DNA of 64,000 bases from Bacteroidales bacterium (GCA_017559955.1 JAFYPQ010000026.1:24765-88764), one strand, 5' to 3'; positions 8,622-18,536 are shown, counted from the first letter of the stretch. Translations and numbers: made by a program. Notes: a model not told the origin generated them from the sequence alone.

Positions 8622-8686
8622 AAAAAAGAGAAGAGTATAACAATCAAGTCAATCATTTTTAGAAAGCCTTGTTATACACTTCTCTT
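8622..8686 (-). terminator. Terminator of the DksA-like gene (minus strand)
   Basis: A long hairpin pairs 8626-8643 with 8669-8686 (one A/A mismatch). On the minus strand it is followed by six Ts, the complement of 8622-8627. A second, weaker hairpin lies upstream in the 3' UTR (TTCTCTC / GAGAGAGAA, about 8711-8741). Confidence 0.8.
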
Positions 8687-8756
8687 ATTGGATTTTTATA
8701 TTACAAAAGTTTCTCTCCCAATATTGGATAATTGAGAGAGAACGCATTTGATATTG

Positions 8757-9134
8757 TTATCTTCTGTTGTTTTTTGCATCTACCGATAAGGTTGCATGAG
8801 GAACAGCACGTAATCTCTCTTTTGGTATAAGTTTACCTGTTTCACGACAAACTCCGTATGTTTTGTTCTCTATTCTTATCAATGCAGCCTCAAGGTGTTG
8901 AATAAACTTCATTTGACGTTGAGCCAATTGTCCAGCCTCCTCTTTGTTAAGAGTAGAAGCACCTTCTTCTAAAACCTTAAATGTAGGAGAAGTATCAGAT
9001 GTATCATTGCCATCTGAATTTACAATAGCCTCTTTAAGACTGTTGTAATATTTATAAGCATCTTCAAGTTTCTCTTTTATCAGTGCTTTAAACTCTTCAA
9101 GTTCTTCATCTGAATATCTTGTTCTTTCACTCAT
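8757..9134 (-). CDS. TraR/DksA family regulator
   Basis: The 125-residue protein has the DksA layout: an N-terminal helical hairpin (about 8-80, rich in Glu/Lys, with a DTSP turn near 47) that would reach into the RNA polymerase secondary channel, and a C-terminal compact module with YGVCRETGKLIPKERLRAVP. Only one cysteine of the classical C4 zinc finger is left (Cys near 94); the others are Thr, Pro and Ala, as I recall for other Bacteroidota homologues. The family modulates transcription initiation, often with ppGpp. It has its own consensus promoter (9216-9247) and a terminator, so it forms a single-gene transcript downstream of ileS. Confidence 0.85.
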   Translation of the reverse strand: MSERTRYSDEELEEFKALIKEKLEDAYKYYNSLKEAIVNSDGNDTSDTSPTFKVLEEGASTLNKEEAGQLAQRQMKFIQHLEAALIRIENKTYGVCRETGKLIPKERLRAVPHATLSVDAKNNRR

Positions 9135-9215
9135 AGTTTTAGTTTTTAAAGATTAATACTTACTCAATAACGCAATAACTTAAATAAGGTTTATTCATTA
9201 CCTGTGTTGTTGCAA

Positions 9216-9247
9216 CAAATATATAAAATCAAACTTATATATGCAAA
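9216..9247 (-). promoter_or_regulatory. Bacteroidota-type promoter of the DksA-like gene
   Basis: On the minus strand TTTG (9247-9244) is followed after exactly 20 bp by TATATTTG (9223-9216), matching TTTG-N19/20-TAnnTTTG. The predicted start leaves a leader of about 75 nt. Confidence 0.7.
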
Positions 9248-9285
9248 TTCAAAGAGGCTATATTATTTAAACAGACCTATATAAA

Positions 9286-12200
9286 TTAGCATTTTGTAAT
9301 TGCAATTTTAAGCATAAAACCATCGAAGTCGATGTCTGATGCATTTTCGGGCATTACCTCTTCGACAGAGATACTGTTTGCCAAAACCTGTTTTGCTATA
9401 TAGTCTCCATATATCTCTACGGCTTTGTCTGTCTCTGGGTTTTTCTCAATTGCAACACAAATTTTGTCAGTAATTTCAAGACCTCCCGATTTACGCATAT
9501 TTTGAATACGGTTTACAAGTTCACGGGCAATTCCCTCTTGTTTTAATTCGTCGGTAACGGTTATATCAAGAGCAACTGTTATGTTGCCTTCGTTGGCAAC
9601 CAACCAACCGGGAATATCTTCCGAAATAATCTCGACATCATTTAACTCAATGGTAGCCTCTGCTCCTTCAATGTTAAATGTGAACGAGCCTGATTTCTCG
9701 AATGTTGAAATATCGTGTTGCTCCATATTAGCAATGGTTGCAGCAAGTTGTTTCATAATTTTACCATAACGAGGACCAAGTTTTTTGAAGTCGGGTTTTA
9801 CTCTCTTAACCAAGATGCCTTCGGTGTCGTCAACGAACTTAATCTCTTTAACATTAACCTCGTTTAGAACAAGCTCTTTTACTGCTTCGATTTGTTCTTT
9901 TTGAGTTTCGCTTACAACCGGAACCATAATAGCAGTAAGTGGTTGTCTTACTTTGATATTCACCTTGCGACGAAGAGCCAAAATCATAGAGGTCATATCT
10001 TGTGCAATCTTCATTCTCTCTTCAAGATCTTTGTTTATTAATGTCTCGTTGCAAGCAGGGAATAGGCTCAAATGAACCGATTTATCATTGCGTCCTGTCG
10101 CTGCAGTTAAATCGCAATAAAGTTTGTCTGCGAAGAATGGAGAAATAGGAGCCATTAACGAAGCAATGGTTTCAAGACAGGTATATAGAGTTTGGTATGC
10201 CGAAAGTTTATCGGTGTTCATACTTCCTCCCCAGAAACGTTTGCGATTTAGACGCACATACCAGTTGCTCAAATTGTCGTTTACGAAGTCTGATATGGCA
10301 CGTCCTGCACGAGTAGGCTCGTAGTTGTTATAATGTTCGTCAACCTCTTTAATCAAAGAGTTTAACAAAGATATAATCCATTGGTCGATTTCGGGACGTT
10401 CGCTGACAGGTATTTCGGCCTCTGCAAAGTTGAAGTTGTCAACATTTGCGTAAAGAGCAAAGAATGAGTATGTGTTATATAGTGTTCCGAAGAATTTGCG
10501 GCGAACCTCTTCCACTCCGTCAATATCAAATTTAAGGTTGTCCCAAGGAGAAGAGTTGGTAATCATATACCAACGCAATGGGTCAGAACCATATTTCTCG
10601 ATAGCTCCGAATGGATCGACTGCATTGCCCAAACGTTTTGACATTTTGTTTCCATTTTTGTCAAGAACAAGACCGTTAGATACAACAGTTTTGTAGGCAA
10701 TATTATCGAATACCATAGTGCCGATTGCGTGTAGAGTAAAGAACCAACCTCGAGTTTGATCGACACCCTCGGCAATAAAGTCAGCAGGGAAAATCTTGCG
10801 GTCGTCAAATAGCTCTTTGTTTTCAAACGGATAGTGAACTTGAGCGTATGGCATCGCACCAGAGTCGAACCATACATCAATCAAGTCTGTTTCACGTTTC
10901 ATTGGTTTGCCTGTTGGCGAAACAAGTGTAATATCATCAACGTATGGACGGTGTAGGTCAATCTTGTCGTAGTTAGCAGGAGAGTAGTCTCCGGGAACAA
11001 AACCAACGGCTTTATATGGGTTTTCGCTCATAACTCCTGCATCAACAGATTTTTCAATTTCGTTATAAAGCTCTTCAACCGAACCTATACAAATCTCTTC
11101 ACCCTCTTCGCTACGCCAAATAGGTAGGGGAGTACCCCAGAAACGGCTACGAGATAAGTTCCAATCGTTAAGGTTTTCAAGCCATTTACCAAAACGTCCG
11201 GTACCTGTCGATTCAGGTTTCCAGTTAATGGTTTTGTTTAGTTCGCTCATACGCTCTTTACAAGCTGTCGAGCGTATAAACCAGCTATCCAAAGGATAGT
11301 ATAATACGGGTTTGTCGGTACGCCAGCAGTGTGGATAATTATGGACATGCTTTTCGATTTTGAAAGCTTTGTCAGAGGCTTTCATCATCATACAGATAGC
11401 AACATCCAAAGTCTCATCTTTTTCGGTTAGGTTGGCATCATAAGCATTTTTTACAAATCTGCCCTCAAACTCTTTATATAGTTCTACGTTTACCGAGTTT
11501 TTGACAAACTCCTCGTCAAGTTCCTCAATCAAATAGAATTTACCGGCAAGGTCAACCATTGGGCGGGTTTCGCCTTTTTTGTTAATCATATGCAATGGAG
11601 CTATGCCTGCGGCTTTTGCAACAAAAGCATCGTCGGCACCAAAAGTGGGAGCAATGTGAACAATACCTGTTCCATCTTCTGTTGTTACATAATCACCGGG
11701 AATAACTTTGAATGCATTCTCTCCTGGGTTTACCCAAGGAATAAGTTGCTCATATTTCATACCAACAAGGTCGCTACCTTTATATTCGGCAACAATTCTG
11801 TATGGAACAACTTTGTCTCCTTGTTTGTACTCTTCCATCGAAATTTCTGCACCTTTGGGGTTGAAGTGAGCTCCAACAAGAGCTTTGGCAAGAATAACGG
11901 TAATTGGTTTGCCTGAGTATGAGTTGTATGTTTCAATTGCAACGTAATCGATTTTGTTGCCAACGCATAATGCGGTGTTTGAAGGCAATGTCCATGGAGT
12001 AGTTGTCCATGCCAAGAAGTATGGAGTACCCCATTTTGTCATCTCCTCTTTGGGCTCTAAAATTCTGAATTGTGCAACTGCGGTAGTGTCTTTAACATCT
12101 CGATAACATCCCGGTTGGTTTAATTCGTGCGAGCTCAAACCTGTTCCTGCTGCAGGAGAGTATGGCTGAATAGTATATCCTTTGTATAGTAAATCTTTGT

Positions 12201-12708
12201 TGTAAAGTTGTTTCAATAGCCACCAAAGAGTTTCGATATATCTGTTGTCATATGTGATATATGGATCGGTCATATCAACCCAATAACCCATTTTATGAGT
12301 AAGGTCTTCCCACTCACGAGTGTATTTCATAACCTCTTTTCTGCAAGCGGAATTGTATTCTCCAACACTTATTGTTTTACCAATATCCTCTTTTGTGATA
12401 CCAAGAAGTTTCTCAACACCAAGTTCAACGGGCAAACCGTGAGTATCCCATCCCGCTTTGCGTTTTACCTGAAAACCTTTCATTGTTTTGTAACGGCAGA
12501 AAATATCTTTGATAGAGCGTGCCATTACGTGGTGAATACCGGGCATACCATTAGCCGAAGGAGGTCCTTCAAAAAATACAAACGAAGGAGCTCCCTCTCT
12601 TAGTTCGTAGCTTTTGGCAAATACGCCCTCTTTATCCCATTTTTCAAGGATTTCTTTATTTATTTCCGAAAGATCGAATTTGTTATATTCGGTAAATTTC
12701 TTTTGCAT
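9286..12708 (-). CDS. ileS: Isoleucyl-tRNA synthetase, long (eukaryote-like) type
   Basis: The 1140-residue class I synthetase charges tRNA-Ile with isoleucine and ATP and edits Val-tRNA. The HIGH motif is GIHH in GMPGIHHVMAR near residue 57. The KMSKS motif reads KMSKR at 688-692 within NGNKMSKRLGNAVDP. A CP1 editing domain lies between them, with TTPWTLPSN near 238. The length, KMSKR and the C-terminal ~250-residue extension instead of a zinc-binding tail point to the IleS2-like type found in Bacteroidota, which is typically less sensitive to mupirocin (family knowledge, not tested here). It has its own consensus promoter about 38 bp upstream. Confidence 0.95.
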   Translation of the reverse strand: MQKKFTEYNKFDLSEINKEILEKWDKEGVFAKSYELREGAPSFVFFEGPPSANGMPGIHHVMARSIKDIFCRYKTMKGFQVKRKAGWDTHGLPVELGVEKLLGITKEDIGKTISVGEYNSACRKEVMKYTREWEDLTHKMGYWVDMTDPYITYDNRYIETLWWLLKQLYNKDLLYKGYTIQPYSPAAGTGLSSHELNQPGCYRDVKDTTAVAQFRILEPKEEMTKWGTPYFLAWTTTPWTLPSNTALCVGNKIDYVAIETYNSYSGKPITVILAKALVGAHFNPKGAEISMEEYKQGDKVVPYRIVAEYKGSDLVGMKYEQLIPWVNPGENAFKVIPGDYVTTEDGTGIVHIAPTFGADDAFVAKAAGIAPLHMINKKGETRPMVDLAGKFYLIEELDEEFVKNSVNVELYKEFEGRFVKNAYDANLTEKDETLDVAICMMMKASDKAFKIEKHVHNYPHCWRTDKPVLYYPLDSWFIRSTACKERMSELNKTINWKPESTGTGRFGKWLENLNDWNLSRSRFWGTPLPIWRSEEGEEICIGSVEELYNEIEKSVDAGVMSENPYKAVGFVPGDYSPANYDKIDLHRPYVDDITLVSPTGKPMKRETDLIDVWFDSGAMPYAQVHYPFENKELFDDRKIFPADFIAEGVDQTRGWFFTLHAIGTMVFDNIAYKTVVSNGLVLDKNGNKMSKRLGNAVDPFGAIEKYGSDPLRWYMITNSSPWDNLKFDIDGVEEVRRKFFGTLYNTYSFFALYANVDNFNFAEAEIPVSERPEIDQWIISLLNSLIKEVDEHYNNYEPTRAGRAISDFVNDNLSNWYVRLNRKRFWGGSMNTDKLSAYQTLYTCLETIASLMAPISPFFADKLYCDLTAATGRNDKSVHLSLFPACNETLINKDLEERMKIAQDMTSMILALRRKVNIKVRQPLTAIMVPVVSETQKEQIEAVKELVLNEVNVKEIKFVDDTEGILVKRVKPDFKKLGPRYGKIMKQLAATIANMEQHDISTFEKSGSFTFNIEGAEATIELNDVEIISEDIPGWLVANEGNITVALDITVTDELKQEGIARELVNRIQNMRKSGGLEITDKICVAIEKNPETDKAVEIYGDYIAKQVLANSISVEEVMPENASDIDFDGFMLKIAITKC

Positions 12709-12745
12709 AATATTATGTTTCTATTGTTTTTCTGTAATTGAGGTG

Positions 12746-12777
12746 CGAAGTTACTTAAATTCAGCTGAAAATGCAAA
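12746..12777 (-). promoter_or_regulatory. Promoter of ileS
   Basis: On the minus strand TTTG (12777-12774) is followed after 20 bp by TAACTTCG (12753-12746). The ATG is about 38 bp downstream of the -7 box. No T-box-like leader fits in that space. Confidence 0.65.
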
Positions 12778-14268
12778 TTAAGGCGTTAGTTTTTGACCTT
12801 GGTTTTTGCTTTTTTGCAATTCTTCTTTTTTACCACTTTTTGCGATAAACCAAATTCCGCATAAAGTGGCAATGGCAATGCTTATTATAACTGATATATT
12901 ATAGCTGAGGCCTGCTCCGACGGGAGAAAACAGAATGAAGGTTAATGTCATTGCGGTCATAAATAATGCAGGGATATATGATATTATCCACCACATCCCT
13001 TTTCTCTCTCTTCTTAGAAATATGGCAATTGCCCAAAGAGTTATAACAGCCAATACCTGATTGCTCCATGCAAAATATCTCCATATGATTTCAAAACCAT
13101 TTTTATCTAAGAGACTAAAAAGAAGAATTGTAATAGTTGCCACAAACAGAGGTATTGATATTGTTAACCTTCTCTTTAAACTCTTTTGCTCAAATTTAAA
13201 GAAATCGGCAATGATGAGGCGTGCCGAACGCAGAGCTGTGTCGCCTGTCGAAATAGGAGCGGCAATAACTCCGAGTATTGTAAGGAGACCTCCTGCTATA
13301 CCAAGCCAATTGTTGGCTATGAGGTTTGTAATTGTTGCCGCATTTGAATTTGTGCTTTCGTCGGTAATCCCGAAAACTTGTTGCCCTTCGGGTGAAAAGA
13401 AATATGTTGCCGCCGCAGCCCATATAAGGGCTACAATACCCTCTGTAATCATAGCTCCGAAAAATATGGGTCGTCCTTGCTTTTCGTTTTTCATACAGCG
13501 AGCCATAAGTGGCGATTGTGTTGCGTGAAATCCCGAAATTGCACCACAGGCAATACTTACAAACATCATTGGGAATATAGGATTTGAATCGCTGTCGGGG
13601 TGAGAATTTTTCAAAGCCTCATGAAATTCGGGAATATTAGGGTTTTCGATAATCATATAACCTAAAATTCCTACTGCCATAAATAGTAAGGCAAATCCGA
13701 ATATCGGATAAATTCTACCTATGATTTTATTTATAGGGAATAGGGTTGCGATTATGTAGTAGCCAAATATTACGAAAATCCAAAATGTATAGTCTAAATA
13801 TTCAGGAGTAATACCGGCTAATAGGTTTGCGGGTCCCGATGTAAAAACAGCACTAACAATAATAAGCAGGAATATGGTGAATATTTGCATAATAAATTGG
13901 GTGTGTTTGCCCAAATATCTGCCAATTGTCGTAGGTAGTCCTTCGCCGTTGTTTCTGAGCGAAATCATACCGGCAAAGTAGTCGTGCATTGCACCTGCAA
14001 ATATGCATCCAAATACAATCCATAAAAAGGATGCCGATCCAAATTTGGCACCCATAATTGCTCCAAATACCGGACCTAATCCTGCAATGTTTAAAAACTG
14101 TATTAGAAATATTTTCCAATTTGGCAGAACAATATAATCGACGCCGTCGGGATTGGCGATGGCGGGAGTCATTCTATTCTTGTCGGCACCAAAAATATGC
14201 TCGCAAAGTTTACCGTAAAAAAAGTAACCGGCAATTAAAATAGTAAGTGATATATAAAAAGTTATCAT
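12778..14268 (-). CDS. cstA: Carbon starvation protein A family peptide/pyruvate transporter
   Basis: The 496-residue inner-membrane protein has roughly 13-14 hydrophobic segments. Family signatures are visible near the N-terminus: NIAGLGPVFGAIMGAKFG (about 61-78), then GAMHDYFAGMISLRN (about 96-110) and GISTGDTALRSAR-like PISTGDTALRSARLIIADF near 338. CstA members take up peptides or pyruvate during starvation. This one is shorter than the ~700-residue E. coli proteins, matching the short form common in Bacteroidota. The C-terminus is a short basic cytoplasmic tail. A -7-like element (TATATTTG, 14339-14346 on the minus strand) lies about 70 bp upstream. Substrate is not deducible. Confidence 0.88.
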   Translation of the reverse strand: MITFYISLTILIAGYFFYGKLCEHIFGADKNRMTPAIANPDGVDYIVLPNWKIFLIQFLNIAGLGPVFGAIMGAKFGSASFLWIVFGCIFAGAMHDYFAGMISLRNNGEGLPTTIGRYLGKHTQFIMQIFTIFLLIIVSAVFTSGPANLLAGITPEYLDYTFWIFVIFGYYIIATLFPINKIIGRIYPIFGFALLFMAVGILGYMIIENPNIPEFHEALKNSHPDSDSNPIFPMMFVSIACGAISGFHATQSPLMARCMKNEKQGRPIFFGAMITEGIVALIWAAAATYFFSPEGQQVFGITDESTNSNAATITNLIANNWLGIAGGLLTILGVIAAPISTGDTALRSARLIIADFFKFEQKSLKRRLTISIPLFVATITILLFSLLDKNGFEIIWRYFAWSNQVLAVITLWAIAIFLRRERKGMWWIISYIPALFMTAMTLTFILFSPVGAGLSYNISVIISIAIATLCGIWFIAKSGKKEELQKSKNQGQKLTP

Positions 14269-14411
14269 CCTATTTTCATTTAAACAAAAACTTTAATAAA
14301 ACCAGAATGTAATACTAATTGTTGTTTTATGTAATAATCAAATATACAATATATTAATTATATTTACCTCTCCCTCTGCTTTAATATGTAAATATACAAA
14401 ACGCTTCTATA

Positions 14412-15968
14412 TTATAAGTTTAAATGTAAGGCTAAGTTCTCAGCACAACGCTCTCCGTCAATAGCAGCCGAAACAATACCTCCGGCATAACCTGCACCTT
14501 CTCCACAAGGGAATAATCCCTCTAATTTTATATGTTGCAAGTTGTCAATATTTCGGGGTATTCTCACAGGTGATGATGTACGAGTTTCGACGCCAATCAT
14601 CAGTGCATCATTTGTTAAAAAGCCGTGAGCCTTTCTTCCAAATTGCTCAAAGCCGCCTTTCAATCTTTCGCTAATAAACTTAGGCATCCAAAAGTGTAAT
14701 GGGGATGATATTACCCCGGGGGTGTATGATGTTGACGGAAGGGTAGAAGAGAGCCTTCCTTTTACAAAATCCTCCATTCTTTGAGCAGGAGCAGTTTGCC
14801 CTTTTCCATTGGCAAAACACATCGCCTCCAATCTCTCCTGAAACTCCAATCCTGCTAATATCCCATTATATCCCTCTTTGCTTAAATCTTCGGGGCGAAT
14901 TTCAACCACCATACCTGAATTACCCCATTTCGAACCTCGATTTGAAGGCGACATTCCGTTAACAACAATTTGATTGTCTCCGCTTGCAGCCGGAACAACA
15001 AATCCACCGGGACACATACAAAACGAATACACTCCACGCTCTTTAACCTGGGTAACAAAAGCGTATTCGGCGGCAGGCAGATAATCACCTCTTCCTTTTT
15101 TACTATGATATTGAATACAATCCAACAGATGTTGAGGATGTTCTAACCTTACACCTACGGCAAATCCTTTTGCTTCAAGTTCAAAATTATTGTTGTGTAA
15201 ATATCTGTAAACATCTCTTGCCGAGTGTCCTGTTGCAAGAATAACATCCCCTGTAAATTCACTTCCATCTTCGCAAATAATACCTTTTACACGGTTGTTA
15301 TTCACTATAAGTTCAGTCATTTTTTTCTCGAAATGAACCTCGCCACCCGAAGCTATTATTTGATTTCTTATAGCCTCAATAACTTTGGGAAGCTTATCGG
15401 TACCGATATGCGGGTGAGCATCCGATAGAATAGTCTCTGAAGCTCCAAACTGGCAAAGAATATTTAAAATTCTATCAACTGAACCTCTCTTTTTGCTACG
15501 GGTATAAAGTTTGCCATCGGAATAAGCACCTGCACCACCTTCTCCAAACGAGTAGTTCGATTCTCCATTAACCTTATGCTCTCTGCTAATCAGTGCAATA
15601 TCTTTACGTCGTGCGTGAACATCCTTCCCTCGTTCAATAAGAATAGGTTTTATTCCCAGTTCGATAAGACGTAAGGAGGCAAACAACCCCGCAGGTCCTG
15701 CTCCAACCACAATAGCACTTTTGCACTTCGAAACATCTTTGTATTCTCTGCGTTCAAAAGCATCGTTTTGAGGCTCTTCTCCACAATAAACTCTTACTCT
15801 TAGGTTTATGAAGATTGTCGATTTCCTTGCGTCAATCGAACGTTTTATAATTCTTACAGCATTTATGCTTTTCGCATTAATACCACACTCTCTTTCAATA
15901 TAAAGTTTGAGTTCGTTCTCTGTTGATGCAATCTTTGGGAAAACCCTTATATCAATATCTTTAACCAT
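14412..15968 (-). CDS. FAD-dependent oxidoreductase (COG2509-type dehydrogenase)
   Basis: The 518-residue cytoplasmic flavoprotein begins with a ~80-residue alpha/beta domain. The Rossmann dinucleotide fold follows, with AIVVGAGPAGLFASLRLIELG near residues 86-105 and the ribose-binding glutamate at LIERG. Further FAD signatures are GEGGAGAYSDGKLYTR near 144, DVILATGHSARD near 235, and the C-terminal FPCGEGAGYAGGIVSAAIDG that closes over FAD. This group is widespread and often annotated 'uncharacterised FAD-dependent dehydrogenase'; the substrate is unknown. It begins 12 bp downstream of the radA stop codon, so the two are probably co-transcribed from the radA promoter. Confidence 0.85.
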   Translation of the reverse strand: MVKDIDIRVFPKIASTENELKLYIERECGINAKSINAVRIIKRSIDARKSTIFINLRVRVYCGEEPQNDAFERREYKDVSKCKSAIVVGAGPAGLFASLRLIELGIKPILIERGKDVHARRKDIALISREHKVNGESNYSFGEGGAGAYSDGKLYTRSKKRGSVDRILNILCQFGASETILSDAHPHIGTDKLPKVIEAIRNQIIASGGEVHFEKKMTELIVNNNRVKGIICEDGSEFTGDVILATGHSARDVYRYLHNNNFELEAKGFAVGVRLEHPQHLLDCIQYHSKKGRGDYLPAAEYAFVTQVKERGVYSFCMCPGGFVVPAASGDNQIVVNGMSPSNRGSKWGNSGMVVEIRPEDLSKEGYNGILAGLEFQERLEAMCFANGKGQTAPAQRMEDFVKGRLSSTLPSTSYTPGVISSPLHFWMPKFISERLKGGFEQFGRKAHGFLTNDALMIGVETRTSSPVRIPRNIDNLQHIKLEGLFPCGEGAGYAGGIVSAAIDGERCAENLALHLNL

Positions 15969-15980
15969 ATAGTATAAATC

Positions 15981-17351
15981 TTATCCGAAAAGTTGGCGGA
16001 AAGCCTCTTCTACTTTACGCACTTCAATAACCTTTATCGATAATTTACTTTTGTCAAAACCTTTAAGATTATCTGCCGGAATAATAATCTTTTTAAATCC
16101 GAGTTTGTCTGCTTCCGAAATGCGTTGTTCTATTCTGTTTACAGCCCTTATCTCTCCCGACAGACCAACTTCTCCTGTCATACATACGCCTCCGTCAATT
16201 GCAATATCCATATTTGAAGAGAGAATAGCACTTATAACCGCCAAATCCATTGCAGGGTCATTAACTTTCAAGCCACCGGCAATATTAAGGAAAACATCTT
16301 TTTGAGCAAGTTTAAACCCTACACGTTTCTCTAAAACGGCAAGAAGCATATTCATACGTTTTGCATCAAAACCTGTAGCCGAGCGTTGCGGAGTACCATA
16401 AACAGCACTGCTTACAAGCGATTGCGTCTCAATCAAAAAAGGTCTGGCACCTTCTATGGCAACTGCGGTAGCGACACCGCTCATACCTGCGTGAGATTGA
16501 GACAGAAGCAGTTCTGAGGGATTTTCTACGGGACGCAATCCGTCTTGACGCATTTCATAAATTCCCAGCTCTGAAGTATTGCCAAAGCGGTTTTTAATAG
16601 AACGCAGTATTCTGTACATATAGTGGCGGTCTCCCTCAAACTGAAGAACGGTATCAACAATATGTTCCAAAACCTTCGGACCCGCAATGCTTCCCTCTTT
16701 ATTTATATGACCAATTACAATCACAGGAGTATTGTTCTCTTTTGCATATTTTAAAATAGCTGCGGCACACTCTCTTACTTGAGCCACGCTGCCTGCCGAC
16801 GACTCCAATACATCTGTCGATATTGTCTGAATAGAGTCGATTATTAATAGTTGGGGTTCGACGTTTTTAATATGAGTAAAAATTCCTTCGAGCGAAGTGT
16901 CGCAAACAATATAACATTCACTATCCGAACAGCCTATTCTTTCGGCACGCATCTTCAATTGACGGGCACTCTCTTCTCCCGAGACATAAAGAGTTCTTAT
17001 ACCTTTTAAACGCAGCATTGTTTGAAGAATAAGAGTCGATTTTCCAATGCCGGGTTCACCACCTATCAGCACCATCGATCCCGAAACAATTCCGCCACCT
17101 AAAACACGGTTAAACTCACAGTCGCCCATATCCATTCTAACCTCTTTGGTAGTCTTAATATCTTGAATAAGTGTGGGTTTAACTTTTTTAGATGTATCTC
17201 CAAATACCTCAGTTTTACCATTTGAAGATTTGGTGCTTACAATCTCCTCTACATACGAATTCCACTCACCGCAAGCGGGGCACTTTCCCAACCACTTGGG
17301 AGAGTCGGCACCGCACGCCGAACAAACATATATAGTCTTATTTTTTGCCAT
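15981..17351 (-). CDS. radA: DNA repair protein RadA
   Basis: The protein has 456 residues from the ATG at 17351; a TTG two codons upstream is less likely. The N-terminal C4 zinc finger has Cys10, Cys13, Cys24 and Cys27. The RecA-like ATPase has Walker A GGEPGIGKST at 97-106, Walker B LLIIDSIQT near 174, and the RadA-specific KNRFG near 257. The C-terminal Lon-protease-like domain starts near 290 and serves as a scaffold. RadA drives branch migration of recombination intermediates. A consensus promoter lies 25-55 bp upstream, and the FAD oxidoreductase follows closely. Confidence 0.95.
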   Translation of the reverse strand: MAKNKTIYVCSACGADSPKWLGKCPACGEWNSYVEEIVSTKSSNGKTEVFGDTSKKVKPTLIQDIKTTKEVRMDMGDCEFNRVLGGGIVSGSMVLIGGEPGIGKSTLILQTMLRLKGIRTLYVSGEESARQLKMRAERIGCSDSECYIVCDTSLEGIFTHIKNVEPQLLIIDSIQTISTDVLESSAGSVAQVRECAAAILKYAKENNTPVIVIGHINKEGSIAGPKVLEHIVDTVLQFEGDRHYMYRILRSIKNRFGNTSELGIYEMRQDGLRPVENPSELLLSQSHAGMSGVATAVAIEGARPFLIETQSLVSSAVYGTPQRSATGFDAKRMNMLLAVLEKRVGFKLAQKDVFLNIAGGLKVNDPAMDLAVISAILSSNMDIAIDGGVCMTGEVGLSGEIRAVNRIEQRISEADKLGFKKIIIPADNLKGFDKSKLSIKVIEVRKVEEAFRQLFG

Positions 17352-17375
17352 AATCAATATCTCGCTTTAACCGTA

Positions 17376-17406
17376 CAAAAATAGTGTATAATTTATCATT
17401 TGCAAA
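17376..17406 (-). promoter_or_regulatory. Consensus promoter of radA
   Basis: On the minus strand TTTG (17406-17403) is followed after 19 bp by TATTTTTG (17383-17376), an exact match to TTTG-N19-TAnnTTTG. The start codon is about 25 bp downstream of the -7 box. Confidence 0.75.
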
Positions 17407-17427
17407 GAGCCATTGCACCTAATTGCA

Positions 17428-18366
17428 TTAAGGTTTGTTTTGATAAGCCAAAGGCGAACAACCTACAGCTTTTTTAAAATATACACCGAAGAACGATTGG
17501 TTTGCAAAGTTCAACATATCGCTGACTTGTTGAACAGAGTATTGTCCGCTTTTAAGAAGAGCTTTAGCTTCTAAAATAACATAATCCTTAATCCAATCTC
17601 CGGCGTGTCTTCCACTCACCTCAAAAATAACCTGCGACAAATATTTTGGGGTAAGGCATAATTTATCGGCGTAAAAACCAATCTTGCGTTCTTTTATATG
17701 AAACTCTTCGAGTTCTTGCATAAATTGGTCGAATACTCTGCTTTTACGATTTTTCTTTTCGCTATTTTCAAAATCGCTCGATTTAATTATAAGTCTGTAA
17801 TAAGAGTAGAGCAGTATGTGAATATATTTTATAATAATCTCGTTTTTGTAAACATCATTATTGTTTTCAATTATCTTTTTAATATTTGAGTATATGTTTT
17901 TAAACTCTTCAATTTCATCATTGTTAAGAGATAATATGGGGGATTTTGATAAATATCGTTGGTTAACGATGGCTATTTGAGGATTTATGTCGTTATTCAG
18001 ATAGTTTTTTGAAAAAGCAATAATCATAAGCCTGCAATCATCCGAAATGTAGTTGCATTGACCAATCGTTCCTTCGGGAATAATTAATGCTTCATTTTCC
18101 GAGATTTTATATTCTGTCATATTCATTCTAATATTCATATACCCATCGATACATAGAATAAATAGCGAAAATTTAATTTTAAACGGATGAGACGAAGATA
18201 TTAATTCAGAGACATTGGCAAGTTTTGATAAATTAAAATCCCTATCAAACAGCTCTATATTGTCCGAAATAAAAATCTCGTCGTTATAAAAAAGACTCCA
18301 CTCATTTCGTGGAATCATCATCATATTTAGTAATGCAAATTGTTTCGAGTTTTCCATATCTGTCAT
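17428..18366 (-). CDS. AraC-family transcriptional regulator
   Basis: The 312-residue protein (alternative start at 18357) has an N-terminal cupin-like sensing domain (about 20-150, with ISENEALIIPEGTIGQCN). A helical linker follows, then a C-terminal AraC double helix-turn-helix (about 215-312). In the second HTH, VQQVSDMLNFANQSFFGVYF and KKAVGCSPLAYQ are diagnostic. It is transcribed away from the RND efflux operon across a 170-bp spacer, so it is the obvious candidate regulator of that operon, sensing an efflux substrate or an envelope signal. This is inference from position. A -7-like TATATTTG (18380-18387, minus strand) precedes it. Confidence 0.88.
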   Translation of the reverse strand: MTDMENSKQFALLNMMMIPRNEWSLFYNDEIFISDNIELFDRDFNLSKLANVSELISSSHPFKIKFSLFILCIDGYMNIRMNMTEYKISENEALIIPEGTIGQCNYISDDCRLMIIAFSKNYLNNDINPQIAIVNQRYLSKSPILSLNNDEIEEFKNIYSNIKKIIENNNDVYKNEIIIKYIHILLYSYYRLIIKSSDFENSEKKNRKSRVFDQFMQELEEFHIKERKIGFYADKLCLTPKYLSQVIFEVSGRHAGDWIKDYVILEAKALLKSGQYSVQQVSDMLNFANQSFFGVYFKKAVGCSPLAYQNKP

Positions 18367-18536
18367 TGCTTTTACACTACAAATATATCAATTAGAATAA
18401 TAAAAAGCCTAATATTTAATCAAAAACATAAAAAAAACACAAAATAGAACAATAGTAAAGAAAATCACGACAAAATATTTCTCTAAAAAAATGAGAAATT
18501 TGTAGTCTCGAAAATTAATTAAAAACATATATATCC

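Noticed and set aside
13061..13528. 155-codon plus-strand frame inside cstA
   Set aside because: It is antisense to a clear membrane transporter gene and its Arg/Ala-rich translation has no recognisable domain.
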